DNA of 64,000 nt from Mycoplasmopsis columboralis. GTDB taxonomy: Bacteria > Bacillota_I > Bacilli_A > Mycoplasmatales > Metamycoplasmataceae. The translations under genes were made by a program, and so were the position numbers. The notes beneath the pieces were generated by a model. It made no database searches. It saw nothing but the letters and a program-made list of their open reading frames with translations, and was not told the DNA's origin. The stretch spans positions 744,001-808,000 of the forward strand of contig NZ_LR215039.1 in assembly GCF_900660675.1 (NCBI RefSeq), in the 5' to 3' direction. This document shows, piece after piece, positions 10,933 to 21,292 of the stretch. The number at the start of each line of letters is the position of its first letter. The stretch's first letter is position 1.

Positions 10933-11817
10933 ATGAAAACATCCTTTACTAAAATAATTAAACAAGAAATAGTTAATGTTAAAAAACCAAAGGAAATTGA
11001 TTCTTTTTTGAGTGGTTTTTTATTAACTGCTGTTGATTTTGACACCGACGAAGAGTTTGTGAATTTTGAATTAAAAAATCCAGTTTTTAGAAATGAAGTT
11101 CTAAGAATGTTTAAACGCTTAAAACTTGATTATTTTTCAGAAGGTGAAAGTAAAAGTAAATTCAAAATTCACGTTTTTGAAGCTTTTCCTAATGGAATTG
11201 ACGATATAGCAGATTTAATTATAGAAAATGATCTAACTAAATTATTTGCTGGATTTTTCTTTGGAGGAGGAACGATTTCAAACATCGAATCCAAATCATA
11301 TTTTTTAGATCTAACAGCTAAAAACAAATTTGTGTTAGACATTGTTCAAGAACTTCTTAACAGTTATGAGTTTGGATTCAAGTACAAATTCAAAAATAAT
11401 AAACACACTTTATATATTCGAAGTATAGATAAGATTATTGAGTTTTTATCTGCTATTGAAGCTAAAAAAGCTTACTTTGAATTTTTAGATTTAAAGATTA
11501 AAAGAGATATGCAAAACATGGTTAATCGAATAAATAATTTAGATTATGCGAATATGAAAAAAGTAGCCACCTCTTCTATTAATTATGTTGAGTTAATCAA
11601 TTATGTTTATAAACACAATTTAGAATCTAATTTTAGTGAAAATGAATTGGTTTTTCATCGTTTAAGACTAGAAAATCCCGGATTATCTCTTAGTAATTTA
11701 GTTCATATTTTAGAAAATGAACATAATATTTACATAACCAAAGCCGGATTGAATCATTGAAATAGAAAACTTAAAAAAATCGTTGAATTACATCTTGGAA
11801 ATGACAAAAAACAATAA
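10933..11817 (+). CDS. whiA: DNA-binding protein WhiA
   Basis: WhiA is a chromosome-associated regulator with an N-terminal LAGLIDADG-like fold and a C-terminal helix-turn-helix. In mollicutes it has been linked to ribosomal-protein gene control. The 294-aa product has FLSGFLLTAVDFD and LFAGFFFGGGTIS at the two LAGLIDADG-like positions and the conserved C-terminus RLENPGLSLSNLVHILENE plus TKAGLNHWNRKLKKI. The Trp in that last motif is TGA, so the final 19 codons lie past an apparent stop. The gene appears leaderless. Confidence 0.93.
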
Positions 11818-11837
11818 AAAAAGCCCTTAATTTATCT

Positions 11838-11866
11838 TTGTTTAAAAAATAGTTTTTTAGTATAAT
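11838..11866 (+). promoter_or_regulatory. Promoter of the small membrane protein gene
   Basis: TTGTTT (11838-11843), a 17-nt spacer and TATAAT (11861-11866) make one of the best sigma-70 type promoters in the window. Confidence 0.65.
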
Positions 11867-11900
11867 AAAAGAAACAATTTATAGCTTTAATGAGGAAATT

Positions 11901-12254
11901 ATGAATGAAAAATTAAAAAAATATGAAAGTGCTTATGATTTTCATAAAAAGAAAAAAGTAGAAAATCCAGTTCTTCAAAAATACACAAGATGAGAATTAA
12001 TTAAAAAACTTAAATATGTAAATCCTTATTTTGTTGAAGAAGCAGAGCAAGAACAAGAAACTGTACAAGAGAAGAAAAAATTAAGCAGAGTTTGATGAAT
12101 TATTTTAATCATAATTGTTATCATTTTACTTATTTTACTTGCAATTTTAATTGCTTACTTAGCAGATTTCTTCATTTATAAAGATACCGATCTTGATGGA
12201 TTATTATTAACAAAAGCTCAAAGATATCACGGAGTTCTTTGAAGACACTTCTAA
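11901..12254 (+). CDS. Small single-pass membrane protein, unknown
   Basis: This 117-aa protein has a charged cytoplasmic N-terminal region of ~70 residues (rich in K, E and Q), one long transmembrane helix (VWWIILIIIVIILLILLAIL) and a short tail ending KAQRYHGVLWRHF. The Trp residues are TGA, so it is invisible under the standard code. The ATG has GAGGAAATT upstream. It has its own promoter and terminator, so it is monocistronic. No family is recognised. Confidence 0.8.
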
Positions 12255-12262
12255 TAATTTTC

Positions 12263-12290
12263 AAAGCAGAATTTTCTGCTTTTTTATTTT
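12263..12290 (+). terminator. Terminator of the 117-aa membrane protein gene
   Basis: AAAGCAGA and TCTGCTTT form an 8-bp stem with a 4-nt loop followed by TTTTATTTT. Confidence 0.75.
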
Positions 12291-12302
12291 GCAAAAAGCA
12301 TC

Positions 12303-12330
12303 AAAAAAATCAGCTGATCAGGCTGATTTT
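12303..12330 (-). terminator. Terminator of rpmB
   Basis: On the minus strand, AAATCAGC and GCTGATTT flank loop CTGATCA and are followed by a T-run. Confidence 0.65.
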
Positions 12331-12335
12331 AATTA

Positions 12336-12527
12336 TTATGCTAAACCTTTATTTTTTAATGTTTTAATAGTTTTAGCTGAAACTCTAAGTGTTTGTTTAC
12401 GTCCGTCGATAACAACTTTAATTTTTTGTAAGTTCACGTTGAATTTACGTTTTGAAGCGTTCATTGCGTGTGAACGTGTGTTACCTGACAAAGGACCTTT
12501 ACCGGTTAAAGCGTCTCTTCTTGCCAT
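12336..12527 (-). CDS. rpmB: 50S ribosomal protein L28
   Basis: The 63-aa basic protein starts [20 protein letters not shown] and has [11 protein letters not shown], both typical of bL28; no zinc cysteines remain. The ATG follows AAAGGAATATTT. A TATAAT on the minus strand at 12576-12581 fits the promoter. It is flanked by its own terminator and convergent with the 117-aa membrane protein gene. Confidence 0.95.
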   Translation of the reverse strand: MARRDALTGKGPLSGNTRSHAMNASKRKFNVNLQKIKVVIDGRKQTLRVSAKTIKTLKNKGLA

Positions 12528-12741
12528 AAATATTCCTTTCTAATTAGCTAATTATGTAAATAAATAAGTAAAATTATTATACTAAAAAAACATAAAAACG
12601 AAATATTTTTTATTAGCCCCAAATAAGGAATGGTTTAATTAGTTTTTTGTGCAAAAAGACCGGCTTTAAAATTGTTTTGCTATAATTAAAAAATAATAAT
12701 ACTTATTAAATTTCATTAAATAATATTTTTTAAGGAGACTG

Positions 12742-14394
12742 ATGCATCAAGTTAATATATTTGCTCTTGGTGGGCAAGACGAAAACGGAAAAAACTGTTA
12801 TATTTTTGAACACAACAATGATATTTTTATTATCAACGCTGGTGTAAAAGTACCGATTAACTCAAGTAATGGGGTTGATGCTTTAATTCCGGATTTTTCA
12901 TATTTAGAAAAATATAAAAAGAGAATTAAAGGAATTTTTATTACTGACATTAAAAACGAAAGTTTTAGTGCTTTACCATGATTGGTTATGAAAATTCCTG
13001 GTATTAAAATTTATACTAGTGCGTTTAATAAAATTTTAATTATTGACCGTTTACAAAAATACAAAATTGACGAAAAAGATTACAAAATTGAAGTTATTAA
13101 TAACGAAATTTCTTTTGAAAATTTAAAAGTTAAACCTATTAAATTGGCTGGTAGCATTCCGGAATCTTTGGGGTATAACTTTGAAACTTCCTCTGGAAGC
13201 TATTTATTTATGTTTAACTTTGTTGAAGGAAATTTAGGACTATATGGAAATTTAAACTTTCAAGATTTAGCTTCGCAACTACAAAACACCCAAGTGAACG
13301 CTCTTGTTTGCGACGCTGGTAAAAGCAACGCTAAAGGAAGAGCTATTGACAAGTTAGATTTACCAATATTTATTAAGGATGTATTTTACAAAGCAAGCGA
13401 TGATGAAAGAATTATTATTGGTGCTTACGACGAAGATATGGTTCAATTACAGCAAATTTTAAATTTGGCCATTGAAACAAAAAGACCACTATGTGCATAT
13501 GGTAAAACTTATGGACAATTAATTTATTTAATTAGCAAAATATCAAAAGACTATCCTCTTCCACAAATGTTTGATTACCGCCAAATTAGCAAATACAAAA
13601 ATGCAATTGTGCTTGTAACAGGATCACTTGAAAGATTGTTTTTAAGATTTGTTCGTATTACTGGTAAACGTGATGTTTATTTAAAATTAAAAAATACCGA
13701 TAATGTAATTATGATGGCTCACCCAGTTAATGGTTTGGAGTCTTTTGCGGCTGCAACAATGGATGAAATTGCAAAAATTACTTCAAAAATTTATGATATT
13801 AGTGAAAGTCAGTTTTATAAACACAATCCAACTAAAGAAGATATTGCTAATTTAGTTGAGGCTTTAAAACCAAAATATTTAATTCCAGCCCAAGGTCTTT
13901 ATCGTTACTTAGTAGATGCGGCTAATTACATAAATGATGATGCCGATTTATCAAAACACACTAAAACCTTAATGCTATTAAACGGAAAGATAGCGCATTT
14001 TGTTGATGATCGTTTATTTAGTCAAAACGGGAAAATCAACGAGGTAGGAGATACCATTATTGATGGTTTTGGAATTGGAGATATTTCTTCAGAAGTAATT
14101 GCCGAAAGAGAATCTCTAGGTAGAGAGGGAGTAGTTATTATCAACTTACTTTATTCAGCAAAACAAAAAAGAATTGTTAGTGAACTTTTTATTGATTACA
14201 TTGGAGTAATTGATGAAAATGATAAACCAGAAATAGATGCATTAATAAAATCGGTGTTAATTAATGTTTTAGAAACCAAAGAGTTTACTTCAATGAAAGA
14301 TCTTAATGAAAAAGTAAGAAAAACTATTCGTAAGAAAATTTATAAACTAACTGAAAAAGACCCTATGGTTGTCTTAGGAATTAACAACATTTAA
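12742..14394 (+). CDS. RNase J-family beta-CASP protein with eroded active site
   Basis: RNase J is a metallo-beta-lactamase/beta-CASP ribonuclease of mRNA decay. This 550-aa protein has the family length and layout: N-terminal FALGGQDENGKNCYIFE, then VDALIPDFSYLEKYKKRIKG, the beta-CASP region and a C-terminal domain. The metal-binding HGHEDH position (residues 69-74) instead reads DIKNES. The GDFKFD-type Asp is in GNLNFQ, the HVSGH motif is YKHNP, and the IPVHGEYR His is Gln in IPAQGLYR. All catalytic ligands I can align are lost while the frame is intact. It is probably an RNase J2-like non-catalytic partner of an active RNase J elsewhere. Confidence 0.85.
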
Positions 14395-14396
14395 TT

Positions 14397-15608
14397 ATGA
14401 GCAAACAAAAATTATCTAAACATAAAATTCATTCACTTTTAAATTTATCTTGAATTGAAACCAATCCTAATGACGTAGTGTTTATTAACTCTCTAAAACG
14501 GAAAATTTTACTTATTGTATTGCCGATAACATCGGCGATTTTACTTTTGTTTACTTTAATAACATTAATTGCTAATAACTCGCATTTAAATGTATTTTAT
14601 AAATACACATTCAATATTACTCTGGGTAATTTGGTATTTATTTTGCCATTGTTTTTAATGCTTTGATGGGCATTGTTGCTAGTTGAAAAAAAATGATACA
14701 ATCATTCTTTTAGTTGGTTTGACAAAACCATCAAATTTTCATATGAGAATTTCAAAAAACAACTGCTAAAAGTTTTATTTTATGCTTTCGTAGTCATTGT
14801 ATTAATTGATCATATTAGCTTATATTTTGCTAATGATATTTATCAAAGTTTTGAATTTCAATTTAGCAATACCAAAAATCTTTTCAATGGTGGTTTTTGA
14901 AAAAACACTGCTCTAAATGAATATTCAGAATTTAACTTCAAACATGTAGGTTTTATCATTGAGCCTCTTTTTAATTTATTGTATTTGCTTGGATTTTCTT
15001 CTCTTTTTCCTATTATTGCTTGTATTGTTTTAATTGTGATTTTCGCTTTAGATGTTTATTATGTTAATATCATAAAAAGACCTTTGGTTAAATTAACAAA
15101 ATTATCACTACCTGAATTTATTCAAAAGGTTAAAAATCAAGAACAATGCGTTGTTTATGGTCAATCATTAAAAAAATATCTTGACTTTCTATTTGCAAGT
15201 GCTAGAGCTTTAAAAATAACTTACCAAAGTCTTTCAATAAGTAATTTAGAAAAATTAATTTTTAAATCACTAGAAAATACTCAGAATGCATCTAAAATAA
15301 TTACTCAAATAAATAAAGAGTCACAAATAAATAAAAATCATTTAAAAGAGGAAAATAAATTCACTCAAGAACCTCAAGTTACTCAAGAAAACTCTCAAAA
15401 TTTAAAACTAAATCACCAAAACAACATAAAATCAGTTTTTGATACAGCAGAATTTAGTTATTCTGATACTAAAATAAAAGTTCCTCAAGAAAACAATCTT
15501 GCTTCTTCACAAGTTGAGTATAATTTAGAAGAAAAAACAAAAAGTAGAAAATTTAGCGAAAAAAGTCATGAAATTGATGATTTTTCGCCAATTTGAGAGG
15601 ATAAATAA
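14397..15608 (+). CDS. Multi-pass membrane protein with low-complexity tail, unknown
   Basis: This 403-aa protein has about four or five hydrophobic segments in residues ~35-225 (for example ILLIVLPITSAILLLFTLIT and IIACIVLIVIFALDVYYV). A cytoplasmic C-terminal region of ~170 residues follows, the last 120 of which are low complexity (Q, N, S, E, K). The Trp residues are TGA. It starts 2 nt after the RNase J-like gene and its stop overlaps the thioredoxin start by 1 nt, so the three form one operon. No family is recognised. Confidence 0.8.
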
Positions 15609-15955
15609 TGAAAAAAATGCTTTGAAAAGATGCTGAAGAACTAATTTATCAAAACAGCAAAAATAATTTGATTTTTTTAGCTTTTACTGTTAATTGATGT
15701 GGTGATTGCAAAATGATGGCTCCTTTAATTAATCGTTTAGCCGCTAAATATGAAGATAATAAAAAAATTACTTTCATTGAAGTAGATGCTGAAGAAGCTA
15801 ATTTATTAAGAGACCCAGATACCAAATGAAAAGTTCTAAAAGTCCCAACATTCATTTTACTTCAAGGAACTACCATTACCGAAAAAGGCTATGAGTACAT
15901 TCCAGAAGAGATTTTAGTGGAGTGAATAGAAAAAAGATTATCAGTTGTTCAATAA
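15608..15955 (+). CDS. Thioredoxin-like protein with WCGDC active site
   Basis: This 115-aa single-domain thioredoxin-fold protein would exchange cytoplasmic dithiols. The active site is NWCGDCKMM (Cys31, Cys34), with Asp in place of the usual Pro. The conserved cis-Pro occurs in KVPTFILLQG. The active-site Trp is TGA. It lacks a signal peptide. The Asp in the redox motif is unusual for TrxA but seen in some thioredoxin-like proteins, so the exact partner is uncertain. Confidence 0.88.
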
Positions 15956-15975
15956 GAGCAACTTTTCTTTTTTTC
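15942..15975 (+). terminator. Terminator after the thioredoxin gene
   Basis: AGTTGTTC and GAGCAACT (one G-U) pair around the stop codon and are followed by TTTTCTTTTTTTC. Confidence 0.65.
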
Positions 15976-16060
15976 TATTATATATAAGAGCCGATTTTAA
16001 ATAAAATTTGCCTGATACGCAAAAAAGCGGGGTATTTTCAAAAATGGTGAGTTTTTTGTT

Positions 16061-16199
16061 TTGATTTTTTATTTTTCTCTTTATAATTTAAAAGCAACTA
16101 TAACTATGATCTATAAGGTTGTCAATGTATCAACGTTGTCAAGGATGCATTGAGTTTTTATAGGGAGTTAAGTTCAATAAAAAGAACAAAGGAGACAAC
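16061..16199 (+). promoter_or_regulatory. S10 operon promoter and structured leader
   Basis: TTGATT (16061-16066) and TATAAT (16082-16087) form the likely promoter, giving a leader of ~105 nt. The leader contains CTATAA (16111) pairing with TTATAG (ends 16163) and, inside it, CAATG with CATTG; the octamer GTTGTCAA occurs twice within this hairpin. Position and form suggest autogenous control by a ribosomal protein, but the ligand cannot be told. Confidence 0.55.
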
Positions 16200-16508
16200 A
16201 TGAGTAAATTAAACATCAAGGTTAAGGGATTTGACCACGCTCTTGTTGATGATGCTGCTAAAAAAATCTATCAAACAGCAAAATCAGTAAATGCAAAAGT
16301 TAGTGGACCAATTCCTCTTCCTACAAAAAGAGATGAAATTACCATCTTAAGATCAGTTCACGTTAACAAAAAATCTCGTGAACAATTCGAAAGTAGAACA
16401 CACCAAAGACTTGTTGTAGTTTCAGGTGCTACTGAAGAATTTACAGACAAATTAAACAGACTCGAACTTCCATATGGAGTTGCAGTTCAAGTTAAAGTTT
16501 CAAAATAA
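16200..16508 (+). CDS. rpsJ: 30S ribosomal protein S10
   Basis: The 102-aa protein has the uS10 motifs PLPTKRDEITILRSVHVNKKSREQFE and THQRLV. It is the first gene of the 20-gene S10-spc operon, with SD AAAGGAG before the ATG. The length is normal. Confidence 0.98.
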   Translation: MSKLNIKVKGFDHALVDDAAKKIYQTAKSVNAKVSGPIPLPTKRDEITILRSVHVNKKSREQFESRTHQRLVVVSGATEEFTDKLNRLELPYGVAVQVKVSK

Positions 16509-16533
16509 ATCAAAACTATTTTAAGGAGAAAAC

Positions 16534-17331
16534 ATGAAAGGAATCTTAGGCCGTAAAGTTGGAATGACCCAGATTTACACTGACCAAGGAAAATCAATTC
16601 CAGTTACTGTAATCGAAGTTCAACCAAATGTTGTATCAAAAGTCTTAACACAAGATAAAGACGGTTACGTTGCAACACAACTTGCTACAGTTGAAAAGAA
16701 AGCTTCACGTGTTAACAAACCTGATGCTGGACAATTCAAAAAAGCCGATACAACACCTAAGCGCTACGTAAAAGAAGTTCGTAACATGTCAGGATACGAA
16801 CTTGGACAAACAGTTACAGCTGACATTTTCAAAGCTGGGGAACTTGTAGACATTACAGGAACTTCAAAAGGAAAAGGGTTTGCTGGAACCATTAAAAGAC
16901 ACAACCAACACATTGGACCTAAATCACACGGTGGAGGTGGAGGTAGTCAACCAGTTAGACAAACAGGATCTCTTGGGGATATTTCAGGAAACCGTGTTTA
17001 CAAAGGTATGACAATGCCAGGGCACCTAGGTAATGTTAAAACAACTGTTCAAAACTTAGAAGTTGTTAAAGTTGATGTTAAAAACAATTTATTGTTAATT
17101 AAAGGTTCAATTCCAGGACCTAAAAAATCACTTGTTGTTGTTAAAGAAGCTGTTAAAGGACTTCCAAGTAAAGAAGCAACAGTTCTTGTTGATGTTAAAG
17201 AAGTTGTTCTTATGAACGAACTTGTTGAAAAAGCTAAAAAATACCACATTGAAGTTACAGTTGGTATGCATTCAAGCGAACTTGCACAATTAATTGCTGA
17301 TGCTGAAGCAAAAGAAGAAGGAGATAAATAA
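16534..17331 (+). CDS. rplC: 50S ribosomal protein L3
   Basis: This is uL3, which nucleates 23S folding near the peptidyl transferase centre. It starts [15 protein letters not shown] and carries [15 protein letters not shown] and [12 protein letters not shown]. At 265 aa it has about 55 more residues than E. coli L3: a C-terminal extension from ~[13 protein letters not shown] to EAKEEGDK, predicted helical and acidic at the end. Confidence 0.97.
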   Translation: MKGILGRKVGMTQIYTDQGKSIPVTVIEVQPNVVSKVLTQDKDGYVATQLATVEKKASRVNKPDAGQFKKADTTPKRYVKEVRNMSGYELGQTVTADIFKAGELVDITGTSKGKGFAGTIKRHNQHIGPKSHGGGGGSQPVRQTGSLGDISGNRVYKGMTMPGHLGNVKTTVQNLEVVKVDVKNNLLLIKGSIPGPKKSLVVVKEAVKGLPSKEATVLVDVKEVVLMNELVEKAKKYHIEVTVGMHSSELAQLIADAEAKEEGDK

Positions 17332-17333
17332 TT

Positions 17334-18002
17334 ATGGCTCAAGTAAAATCAACAGCTAAAAAAGCTTCTTCAAACAAAGTTGCAGTAGCAAAAGACTCTC
17401 AAGTACAAAAAGTACAATTTGAAGCTAAATTACCAGCAAACTTATTTGCAAGCGAAAAAATTTATGAACAAGCTATTTTCGACACAATTCTTTCAGATAG
17501 AGCATCAAGAAGACAAGGAACACACCAAGTTAAAAACCGTGCTGAAGTTTCAGGTTCAGGTAAAAAACCTTGAAGACAAAAAGGAACTGGTAGAGCACGT
17601 CACAGCTCAATGCGTTCACCAATTTGAGTAGGTGGAGGTAGAGCTTTTGGACCTCAATCAGAGAAAAATTATTCACTTAAAGTTAACAAAAAAGTTAGAT
17701 ACAATGCATTTGTTTCTGCGCTTACACTTTTAGCTCAAGACAAAGCGGTTCTTGTAGATGACTTAAAATTAGAAGCTATTTCTACTAAAGCATTAAATGA
17801 GAAACTTGCTCAATTAAATGTAAACAACTTAAAACGTGTTCTTGTTGTAACAGAAGATGTTGTTGTTTATAAATCAGCTAAAAACTTACCAAATGTTCAA
17901 ACTTCAAAAGCTAACTCACTTAGTGTTGAAGAACTTGTTGGTGCAGATGTTATGATTCTTTCACAAGAAAGTTTATCTATTTTAGAAGGGAAGGCTAAAT
18001 AA
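17334..18002 (+). CDS. rplD: 50S ribosomal protein L4
   Basis: This 222-aa uL4 lines the exit tunnel. The tunnel-loop motif [18 protein letters not shown] is present, with both Trp residues encoded by TGA. The first ~25 residues are a Lys/Ala/Ser-rich extension. The stop overlaps the rplW ATG by 1 nt (TAATG). In other bacteria L4 represses its own operon, so the leader at 16111 may be its site, but this is inference. Confidence 0.96.
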
Positions 18003-18454
18003 TGGAATTAACAAAAGTTATTAAAGCTCCTGTTTTAACTGAAAAAACATATCAACAAATGGCAAATGGAGTTTATACATTTAGAGTTGATTATCACGCA
18101 AACAAATTTCAAATTGCAAACGCAGTTGAACAAATTTTCCAAGTTAAAGTAGAAAAAGTAAACACAATTAAAGTGGATAAAAAACCTAAAAACGTTGGAC
18201 GTTTCCACGGATTTACAAACAGATACAAAAAAGCTATGGTGACCCTAGTAGCTGGTCAAGAAATTAACTTCTTCCCTAATGAAGATGTTAAAAATGATAA
18301 AGACCAAGCTTCAAAAGAAGAAAAAAGAACAATGGCTTCAGATGTTGAAAAACGTGTTGCTGCAAAACTTGCATCAAAAAAACAAACAGCTACAAAATCA
18401 GCAACATCAACTGCTAAAGTATCAACACACAGAAAAGTTGGTGGTGGAGAATAA
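18002..18454 (+). CDS. rplW: 50S ribosomal protein L23
   Basis: This is uL23, the docking protein for SRP and trigger factor at the tunnel exit. The core (residues 1-95) shows KAPVLTEKTYQQM and VNTIKVDKKPKNVGRFHGF. At 150 aa it carries a ~55-aa C-terminal tail of Lys, Ala, Thr and Ser (KKQTATKSATSTAKVSTH). Such tails occur in other mycoplasmas. Confidence 0.96.
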   Translation: MELTKVIKAPVLTEKTYQQMANGVYTFRVDYHANKFQIANAVEQIFQVKVEKVNTIKVDKKPKNVGRFHGFTNRYKKAMVTLVAGQEINFFPNEDVKNDKDQASKEEKRTMASDVEKRVAAKLASKKQTATKSATSTAKVSTHRKVGGGE

Positions 18455-18559
18455 TTCTCTTTATCAATTTAATATAAATTACAAAATAATTAATATAAGC
18501 GGAAATATGCTTGCTTAAAAGAAAGATCCGCAACTATTTTTAAGCAAAGGAGAAATGAC
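18455..18559 (+). promoter_or_regulatory. Structured rplW-rplB intergenic region, possible pseudoknot
   Basis: This is the longest gap inside the operon, apart from the end. GCGGA (18499-18503) can pair with TCCGC (18527-18531), and TTGCTTAAAA (18511-18520) pairs perfectly with TTTTAAGCAA (18538-18547). The two stems interleave like an H-type pseudoknot, and the second ends directly at the rplB SD (AGGAGA), so it could gate rplB translation. Confidence 0.5.
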
Positions 18560-19405
18560 ATGGCTATTAAAAAACACAAGCCAACTACCAATGGTAGAAG
18601 AAACATGTCTTCTCTTGATTTTAAACAAAATTTATCTGGACACGCTCCTGAAAAATCACTTCTTGTGATTTTAAAAAATAATGCAGGACGTAACAACCAA
18701 GGTAAAATCACTGTTAGACATCACGGAGGACGTGTAAAAAGATTCTACAGATTAGTAGACTTTAAACGTAATAAAGACAATATTCCAGCTGTTGTTAAAA
18801 CAATTGAATATGATCCAAACAGATCAGCAAACATTTGTTTACTTGCATATGCAGATGGAGAAAAAAGATACATTATTGCTCCTAAAGGAATTAAATTAGG
18901 ACAAAAAGTTATTTCAGGAGAAAAAGTGGATATCGTTGTTGGAAACGCACTTCCACTTGCAAATATTCCTGAAGGTACATTCGTACACAATGTTGAAATG
19001 CAACCTGGTGGAGGAGCTGTTATTGCTCGTTCAGCTGGAACTTCAGCACAAATTCTTGGTAAAGATGACGATGGTAAATATGTTGTTTTAAGATTAAAAT
19101 CTGGAGAAACACGTCGTATTTTAGCTCGTTGTCGTGCAACAATTGGTTTTGTTGGAAATGAAGAACACTTACTTGTTAATGTTGGTAAAGCCGGAATTAA
19201 TAGACACAAAGGAATCAGACCTACAGTTCGTGGTTCAGTTATGAACCCTGTAGACCACCCACATGGAGGGGGAGAAGGTAAACAACCAGTTGGACGTAAA
19301 GCTCCTCTTACACCATGAGGTAAAAAAGCTCTTGGAGTTAAAACAAGAAAAACTAAAAAATCTTCAAATAAACTTATTTTAAGAAGAAGAAAGGATGCTA
19401 AATAA
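18560..19405 (+). CDS. rplB: 50S ribosomal protein L2
   Basis: This 281-aa uL2 sits at the peptidyl transferase and subunit interface. It contains [13 protein letters not shown] with the conserved His, and [16 protein letters not shown]. Trp at the end of [12 protein letters not shown] is TGA. The stop overlaps the rpsS start (TAATG). The start has AAAGGAG 8 nt upstream, adjacent to a 10-bp inverted repeat. Confidence 0.98.
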
Positions 19406-19683
19406 TGGCACGTAGTCTTAAAAAAGGTCCATTCGCAGATGAGCACTTACTTAAAAAAGTAGATGCAATTCTTGAAGGTAAAGCACCTAAAAAACCAATC
19501 AAAACTTGATCAAGACGTTCAACTATTTTCCCAAGTTTTGTTGGTTTAACATTTGCAGTTCACAACGGTAAAGTATTTAATGAAGTTTATGTAACAGATG
19601 ACATGGTTGGTCACAAACTTGGAGAATTCTCTCCAACAAGAACCTTCTCAGGTCATGGTGCAGATAAAGGTAAGAAAAAATAA
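19405..19683 (+). CDS. rpsS: 30S ribosomal protein S19
   Basis: This 92-aa uS19 of the 30S head reads [19 protein letters not shown] at its start and contains [19 protein letters not shown] and [10 protein letters not shown]. One Trp is TGA. It has 1-nt overlaps with rplB and rplV. Confidence 0.98.
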
Positions 19684-20021
19684 TGCAACAAGCTAAAGCA
19701 CACGTTAAATTACAAAGAGTTAGCGTTTCAAAAGCTAAACTTGTAGCAAATCTTTTCCGTGGAAAAGATGTTAAAGTAGCTCTTGCTATCTTACACAACA
19801 CAAGCAAAAAATCTGCTCCAATCTTCCTAAAATTACTTAACTCAGCAATTGCAAACGCTACAAACAACCATGGAATGGATGCATCTAAATTATTCGTTAA
19901 AGAAGTTTATGTAAATGAAGGTCCAACACTTAAAAGATTCCAACCAAGAAGCCAAGGTAGAGCATATTCTATCTTTAAACGTACATCAAACTTATCAATT
20001 ACATTAGAGGAGAGAAACTAA
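19683..20021 (+). CDS. rplV: 50S ribosomal protein L22
   Basis: This 112-aa uL22 has the tunnel hairpin in [21 protein letters not shown], where macrolide resistance changes are known in other species. It is coupled to both neighbours by TAATG overlaps. Confidence 0.97.
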   Translation: MQQAKAHVKLQRVSVSKAKLVANLFRGKDVKVALAILHNTSKKSAPIFLKLLNSAIANATNNHGMDASKLFVKEVYVNEGPTLKRFQPRSQGRAYSIFKRTSNLSITLEERN

Positions 20022-20674
20022 TGGGACAAAAGGTTAATCCAAATGGATTCCGTTACGGAGTTACAAAATCACACAATTCAACATGATTTGCTGATAAAGC
20101 AGACTTTGGAAACCGTCTTGTTGAAGATGCTAAAATCTATAAATTCTTTGATAAATATGTACGTGAATATCAACTTGGAAAAGTAAATGTTCAAAGAAAC
20201 CAAAAAAATAAAGTAAATGTTGTGCTTCACACAGCTAAACCTGCTGTTATGTTAGGAACAGAAGGTAAAAACATCCAAGAATTAACTTTAAAACTTAAAA
20301 AAGCACTTGCAAATAAAAACCTTGATGTTAATTTACAAGTTGTAGAACTTAAAAATCCAGATCTTAACGCAAGATTACTTGCTGAAATGATCGCGCAAAA
20401 ATTAGAAAACCGTGAAAGCTTCCGTTCAGCTCAAAAAATTGCTATCAGAAGCGCAATGCGTAATGGAGCAAAAGGAATTAAAACTGCTGTTTCAGGACGT
20501 CTAAACGGTGTTGATATGGCTCGTACTGAAGGATATTCAGAAGGAGAAATGAAACTTCATACTCTTAGACAAAATGTTGATTACGCTACCGCAACAGCTA
20601 GAACAACTTACGGTGCTATCGGAGTTAAAGTTTGAGTATCATTAGGTGAAATTTTGGAAGGAGAAAATAAATAA
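20021..20674 (+). CDS. rpsC: 30S ribosomal protein S3
   Basis: This 217-aa uS3 has an N-terminal [13 protein letters not shown], a KH domain ([17 protein letters not shown]) and the C-terminal [17 protein letters not shown]. Trp residues near the ends are TGA. It has TAATG overlaps with rplV and rplP. Confidence 0.97.
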
Positions 20675-21099
20675 TGCTTCAACCAAAAAGAACAAAATAC
20701 AGAAAACCTTTTTTAGTTAAACACGACAAACGTAAAGCTACAAAAGGAAACACAGTAGCATTTGGAGAATTTGGTCTTCAAGCTGTTACAAGTGCATGAG
20801 TTGATGCTCGTCAAATCGAATCAGCTCGTATTGCTGCTACAAGAAGCATGGGACGTGAAGGGGATGTTATTATTCGTATCTTCCCACATTTCTCAAAAAC
20901 TTCTAAACCTATTGGAGTACGTATGGGATCAGGGAAAGGTGCTCCAGAAAAATGATACACAGCTGTTAAAGTAAACACTGTTATGTTTGAAGTTGCAGGA
21001 GTTTCTGAAGAAGTTGCTCGTGAAGCTTTAAGACTTGCTGGTCACAAATTACCTGTTAAATGAAGAATTATTACAAGAAACCAAGAAGGGAATAACTAA
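20674..21099 (+). CDS. rplP: 50S ribosomal protein L16
   Basis: This 141-aa uL16 starts [13 protein letters not shown] and has [10 protein letters not shown]-type residues ([16 protein letters not shown]) and the C-terminal [14 protein letters not shown]. Three Trp residues are TGA. TAATG overlaps occur on both sides. Confidence 0.97.
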
Positions 21100-21290
21100 T
21101 GCTATACAAAGATTTATTAAACAAATCAGTTGAAGAACTTCAAGCTTTAGCTAGAGATCTTAAAGCTGAACTTTGAACAATTAGATTCCAAAACACAACA
21201 GGTTCTCTTGATCAAACACACAAGATTGATGCTATCAAAAAAGATATCGCTAGAGTGCTTACTGCACTTAATGCTAAAGGAGCTAAATAA
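21099..21290 (+). CDS. rpmC: 50S ribosomal protein L29
   Basis: This 63-aa two-helix uL29 starts [20 protein letters not shown] and contains [14 protein letters not shown], with Trp as TGA. It ends 2 nt before rpsQ. Confidence 0.95.
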
Positions 21291-21292
21291 TT

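Noticed and set aside
18745-19446. 233-codon minus-strand frame opposite rplB/rpsS
   Set aside because: Antisense shadow of strongly biased ribosomal codons; no SD, Pro/Leu/Ser composition typical of shadows.
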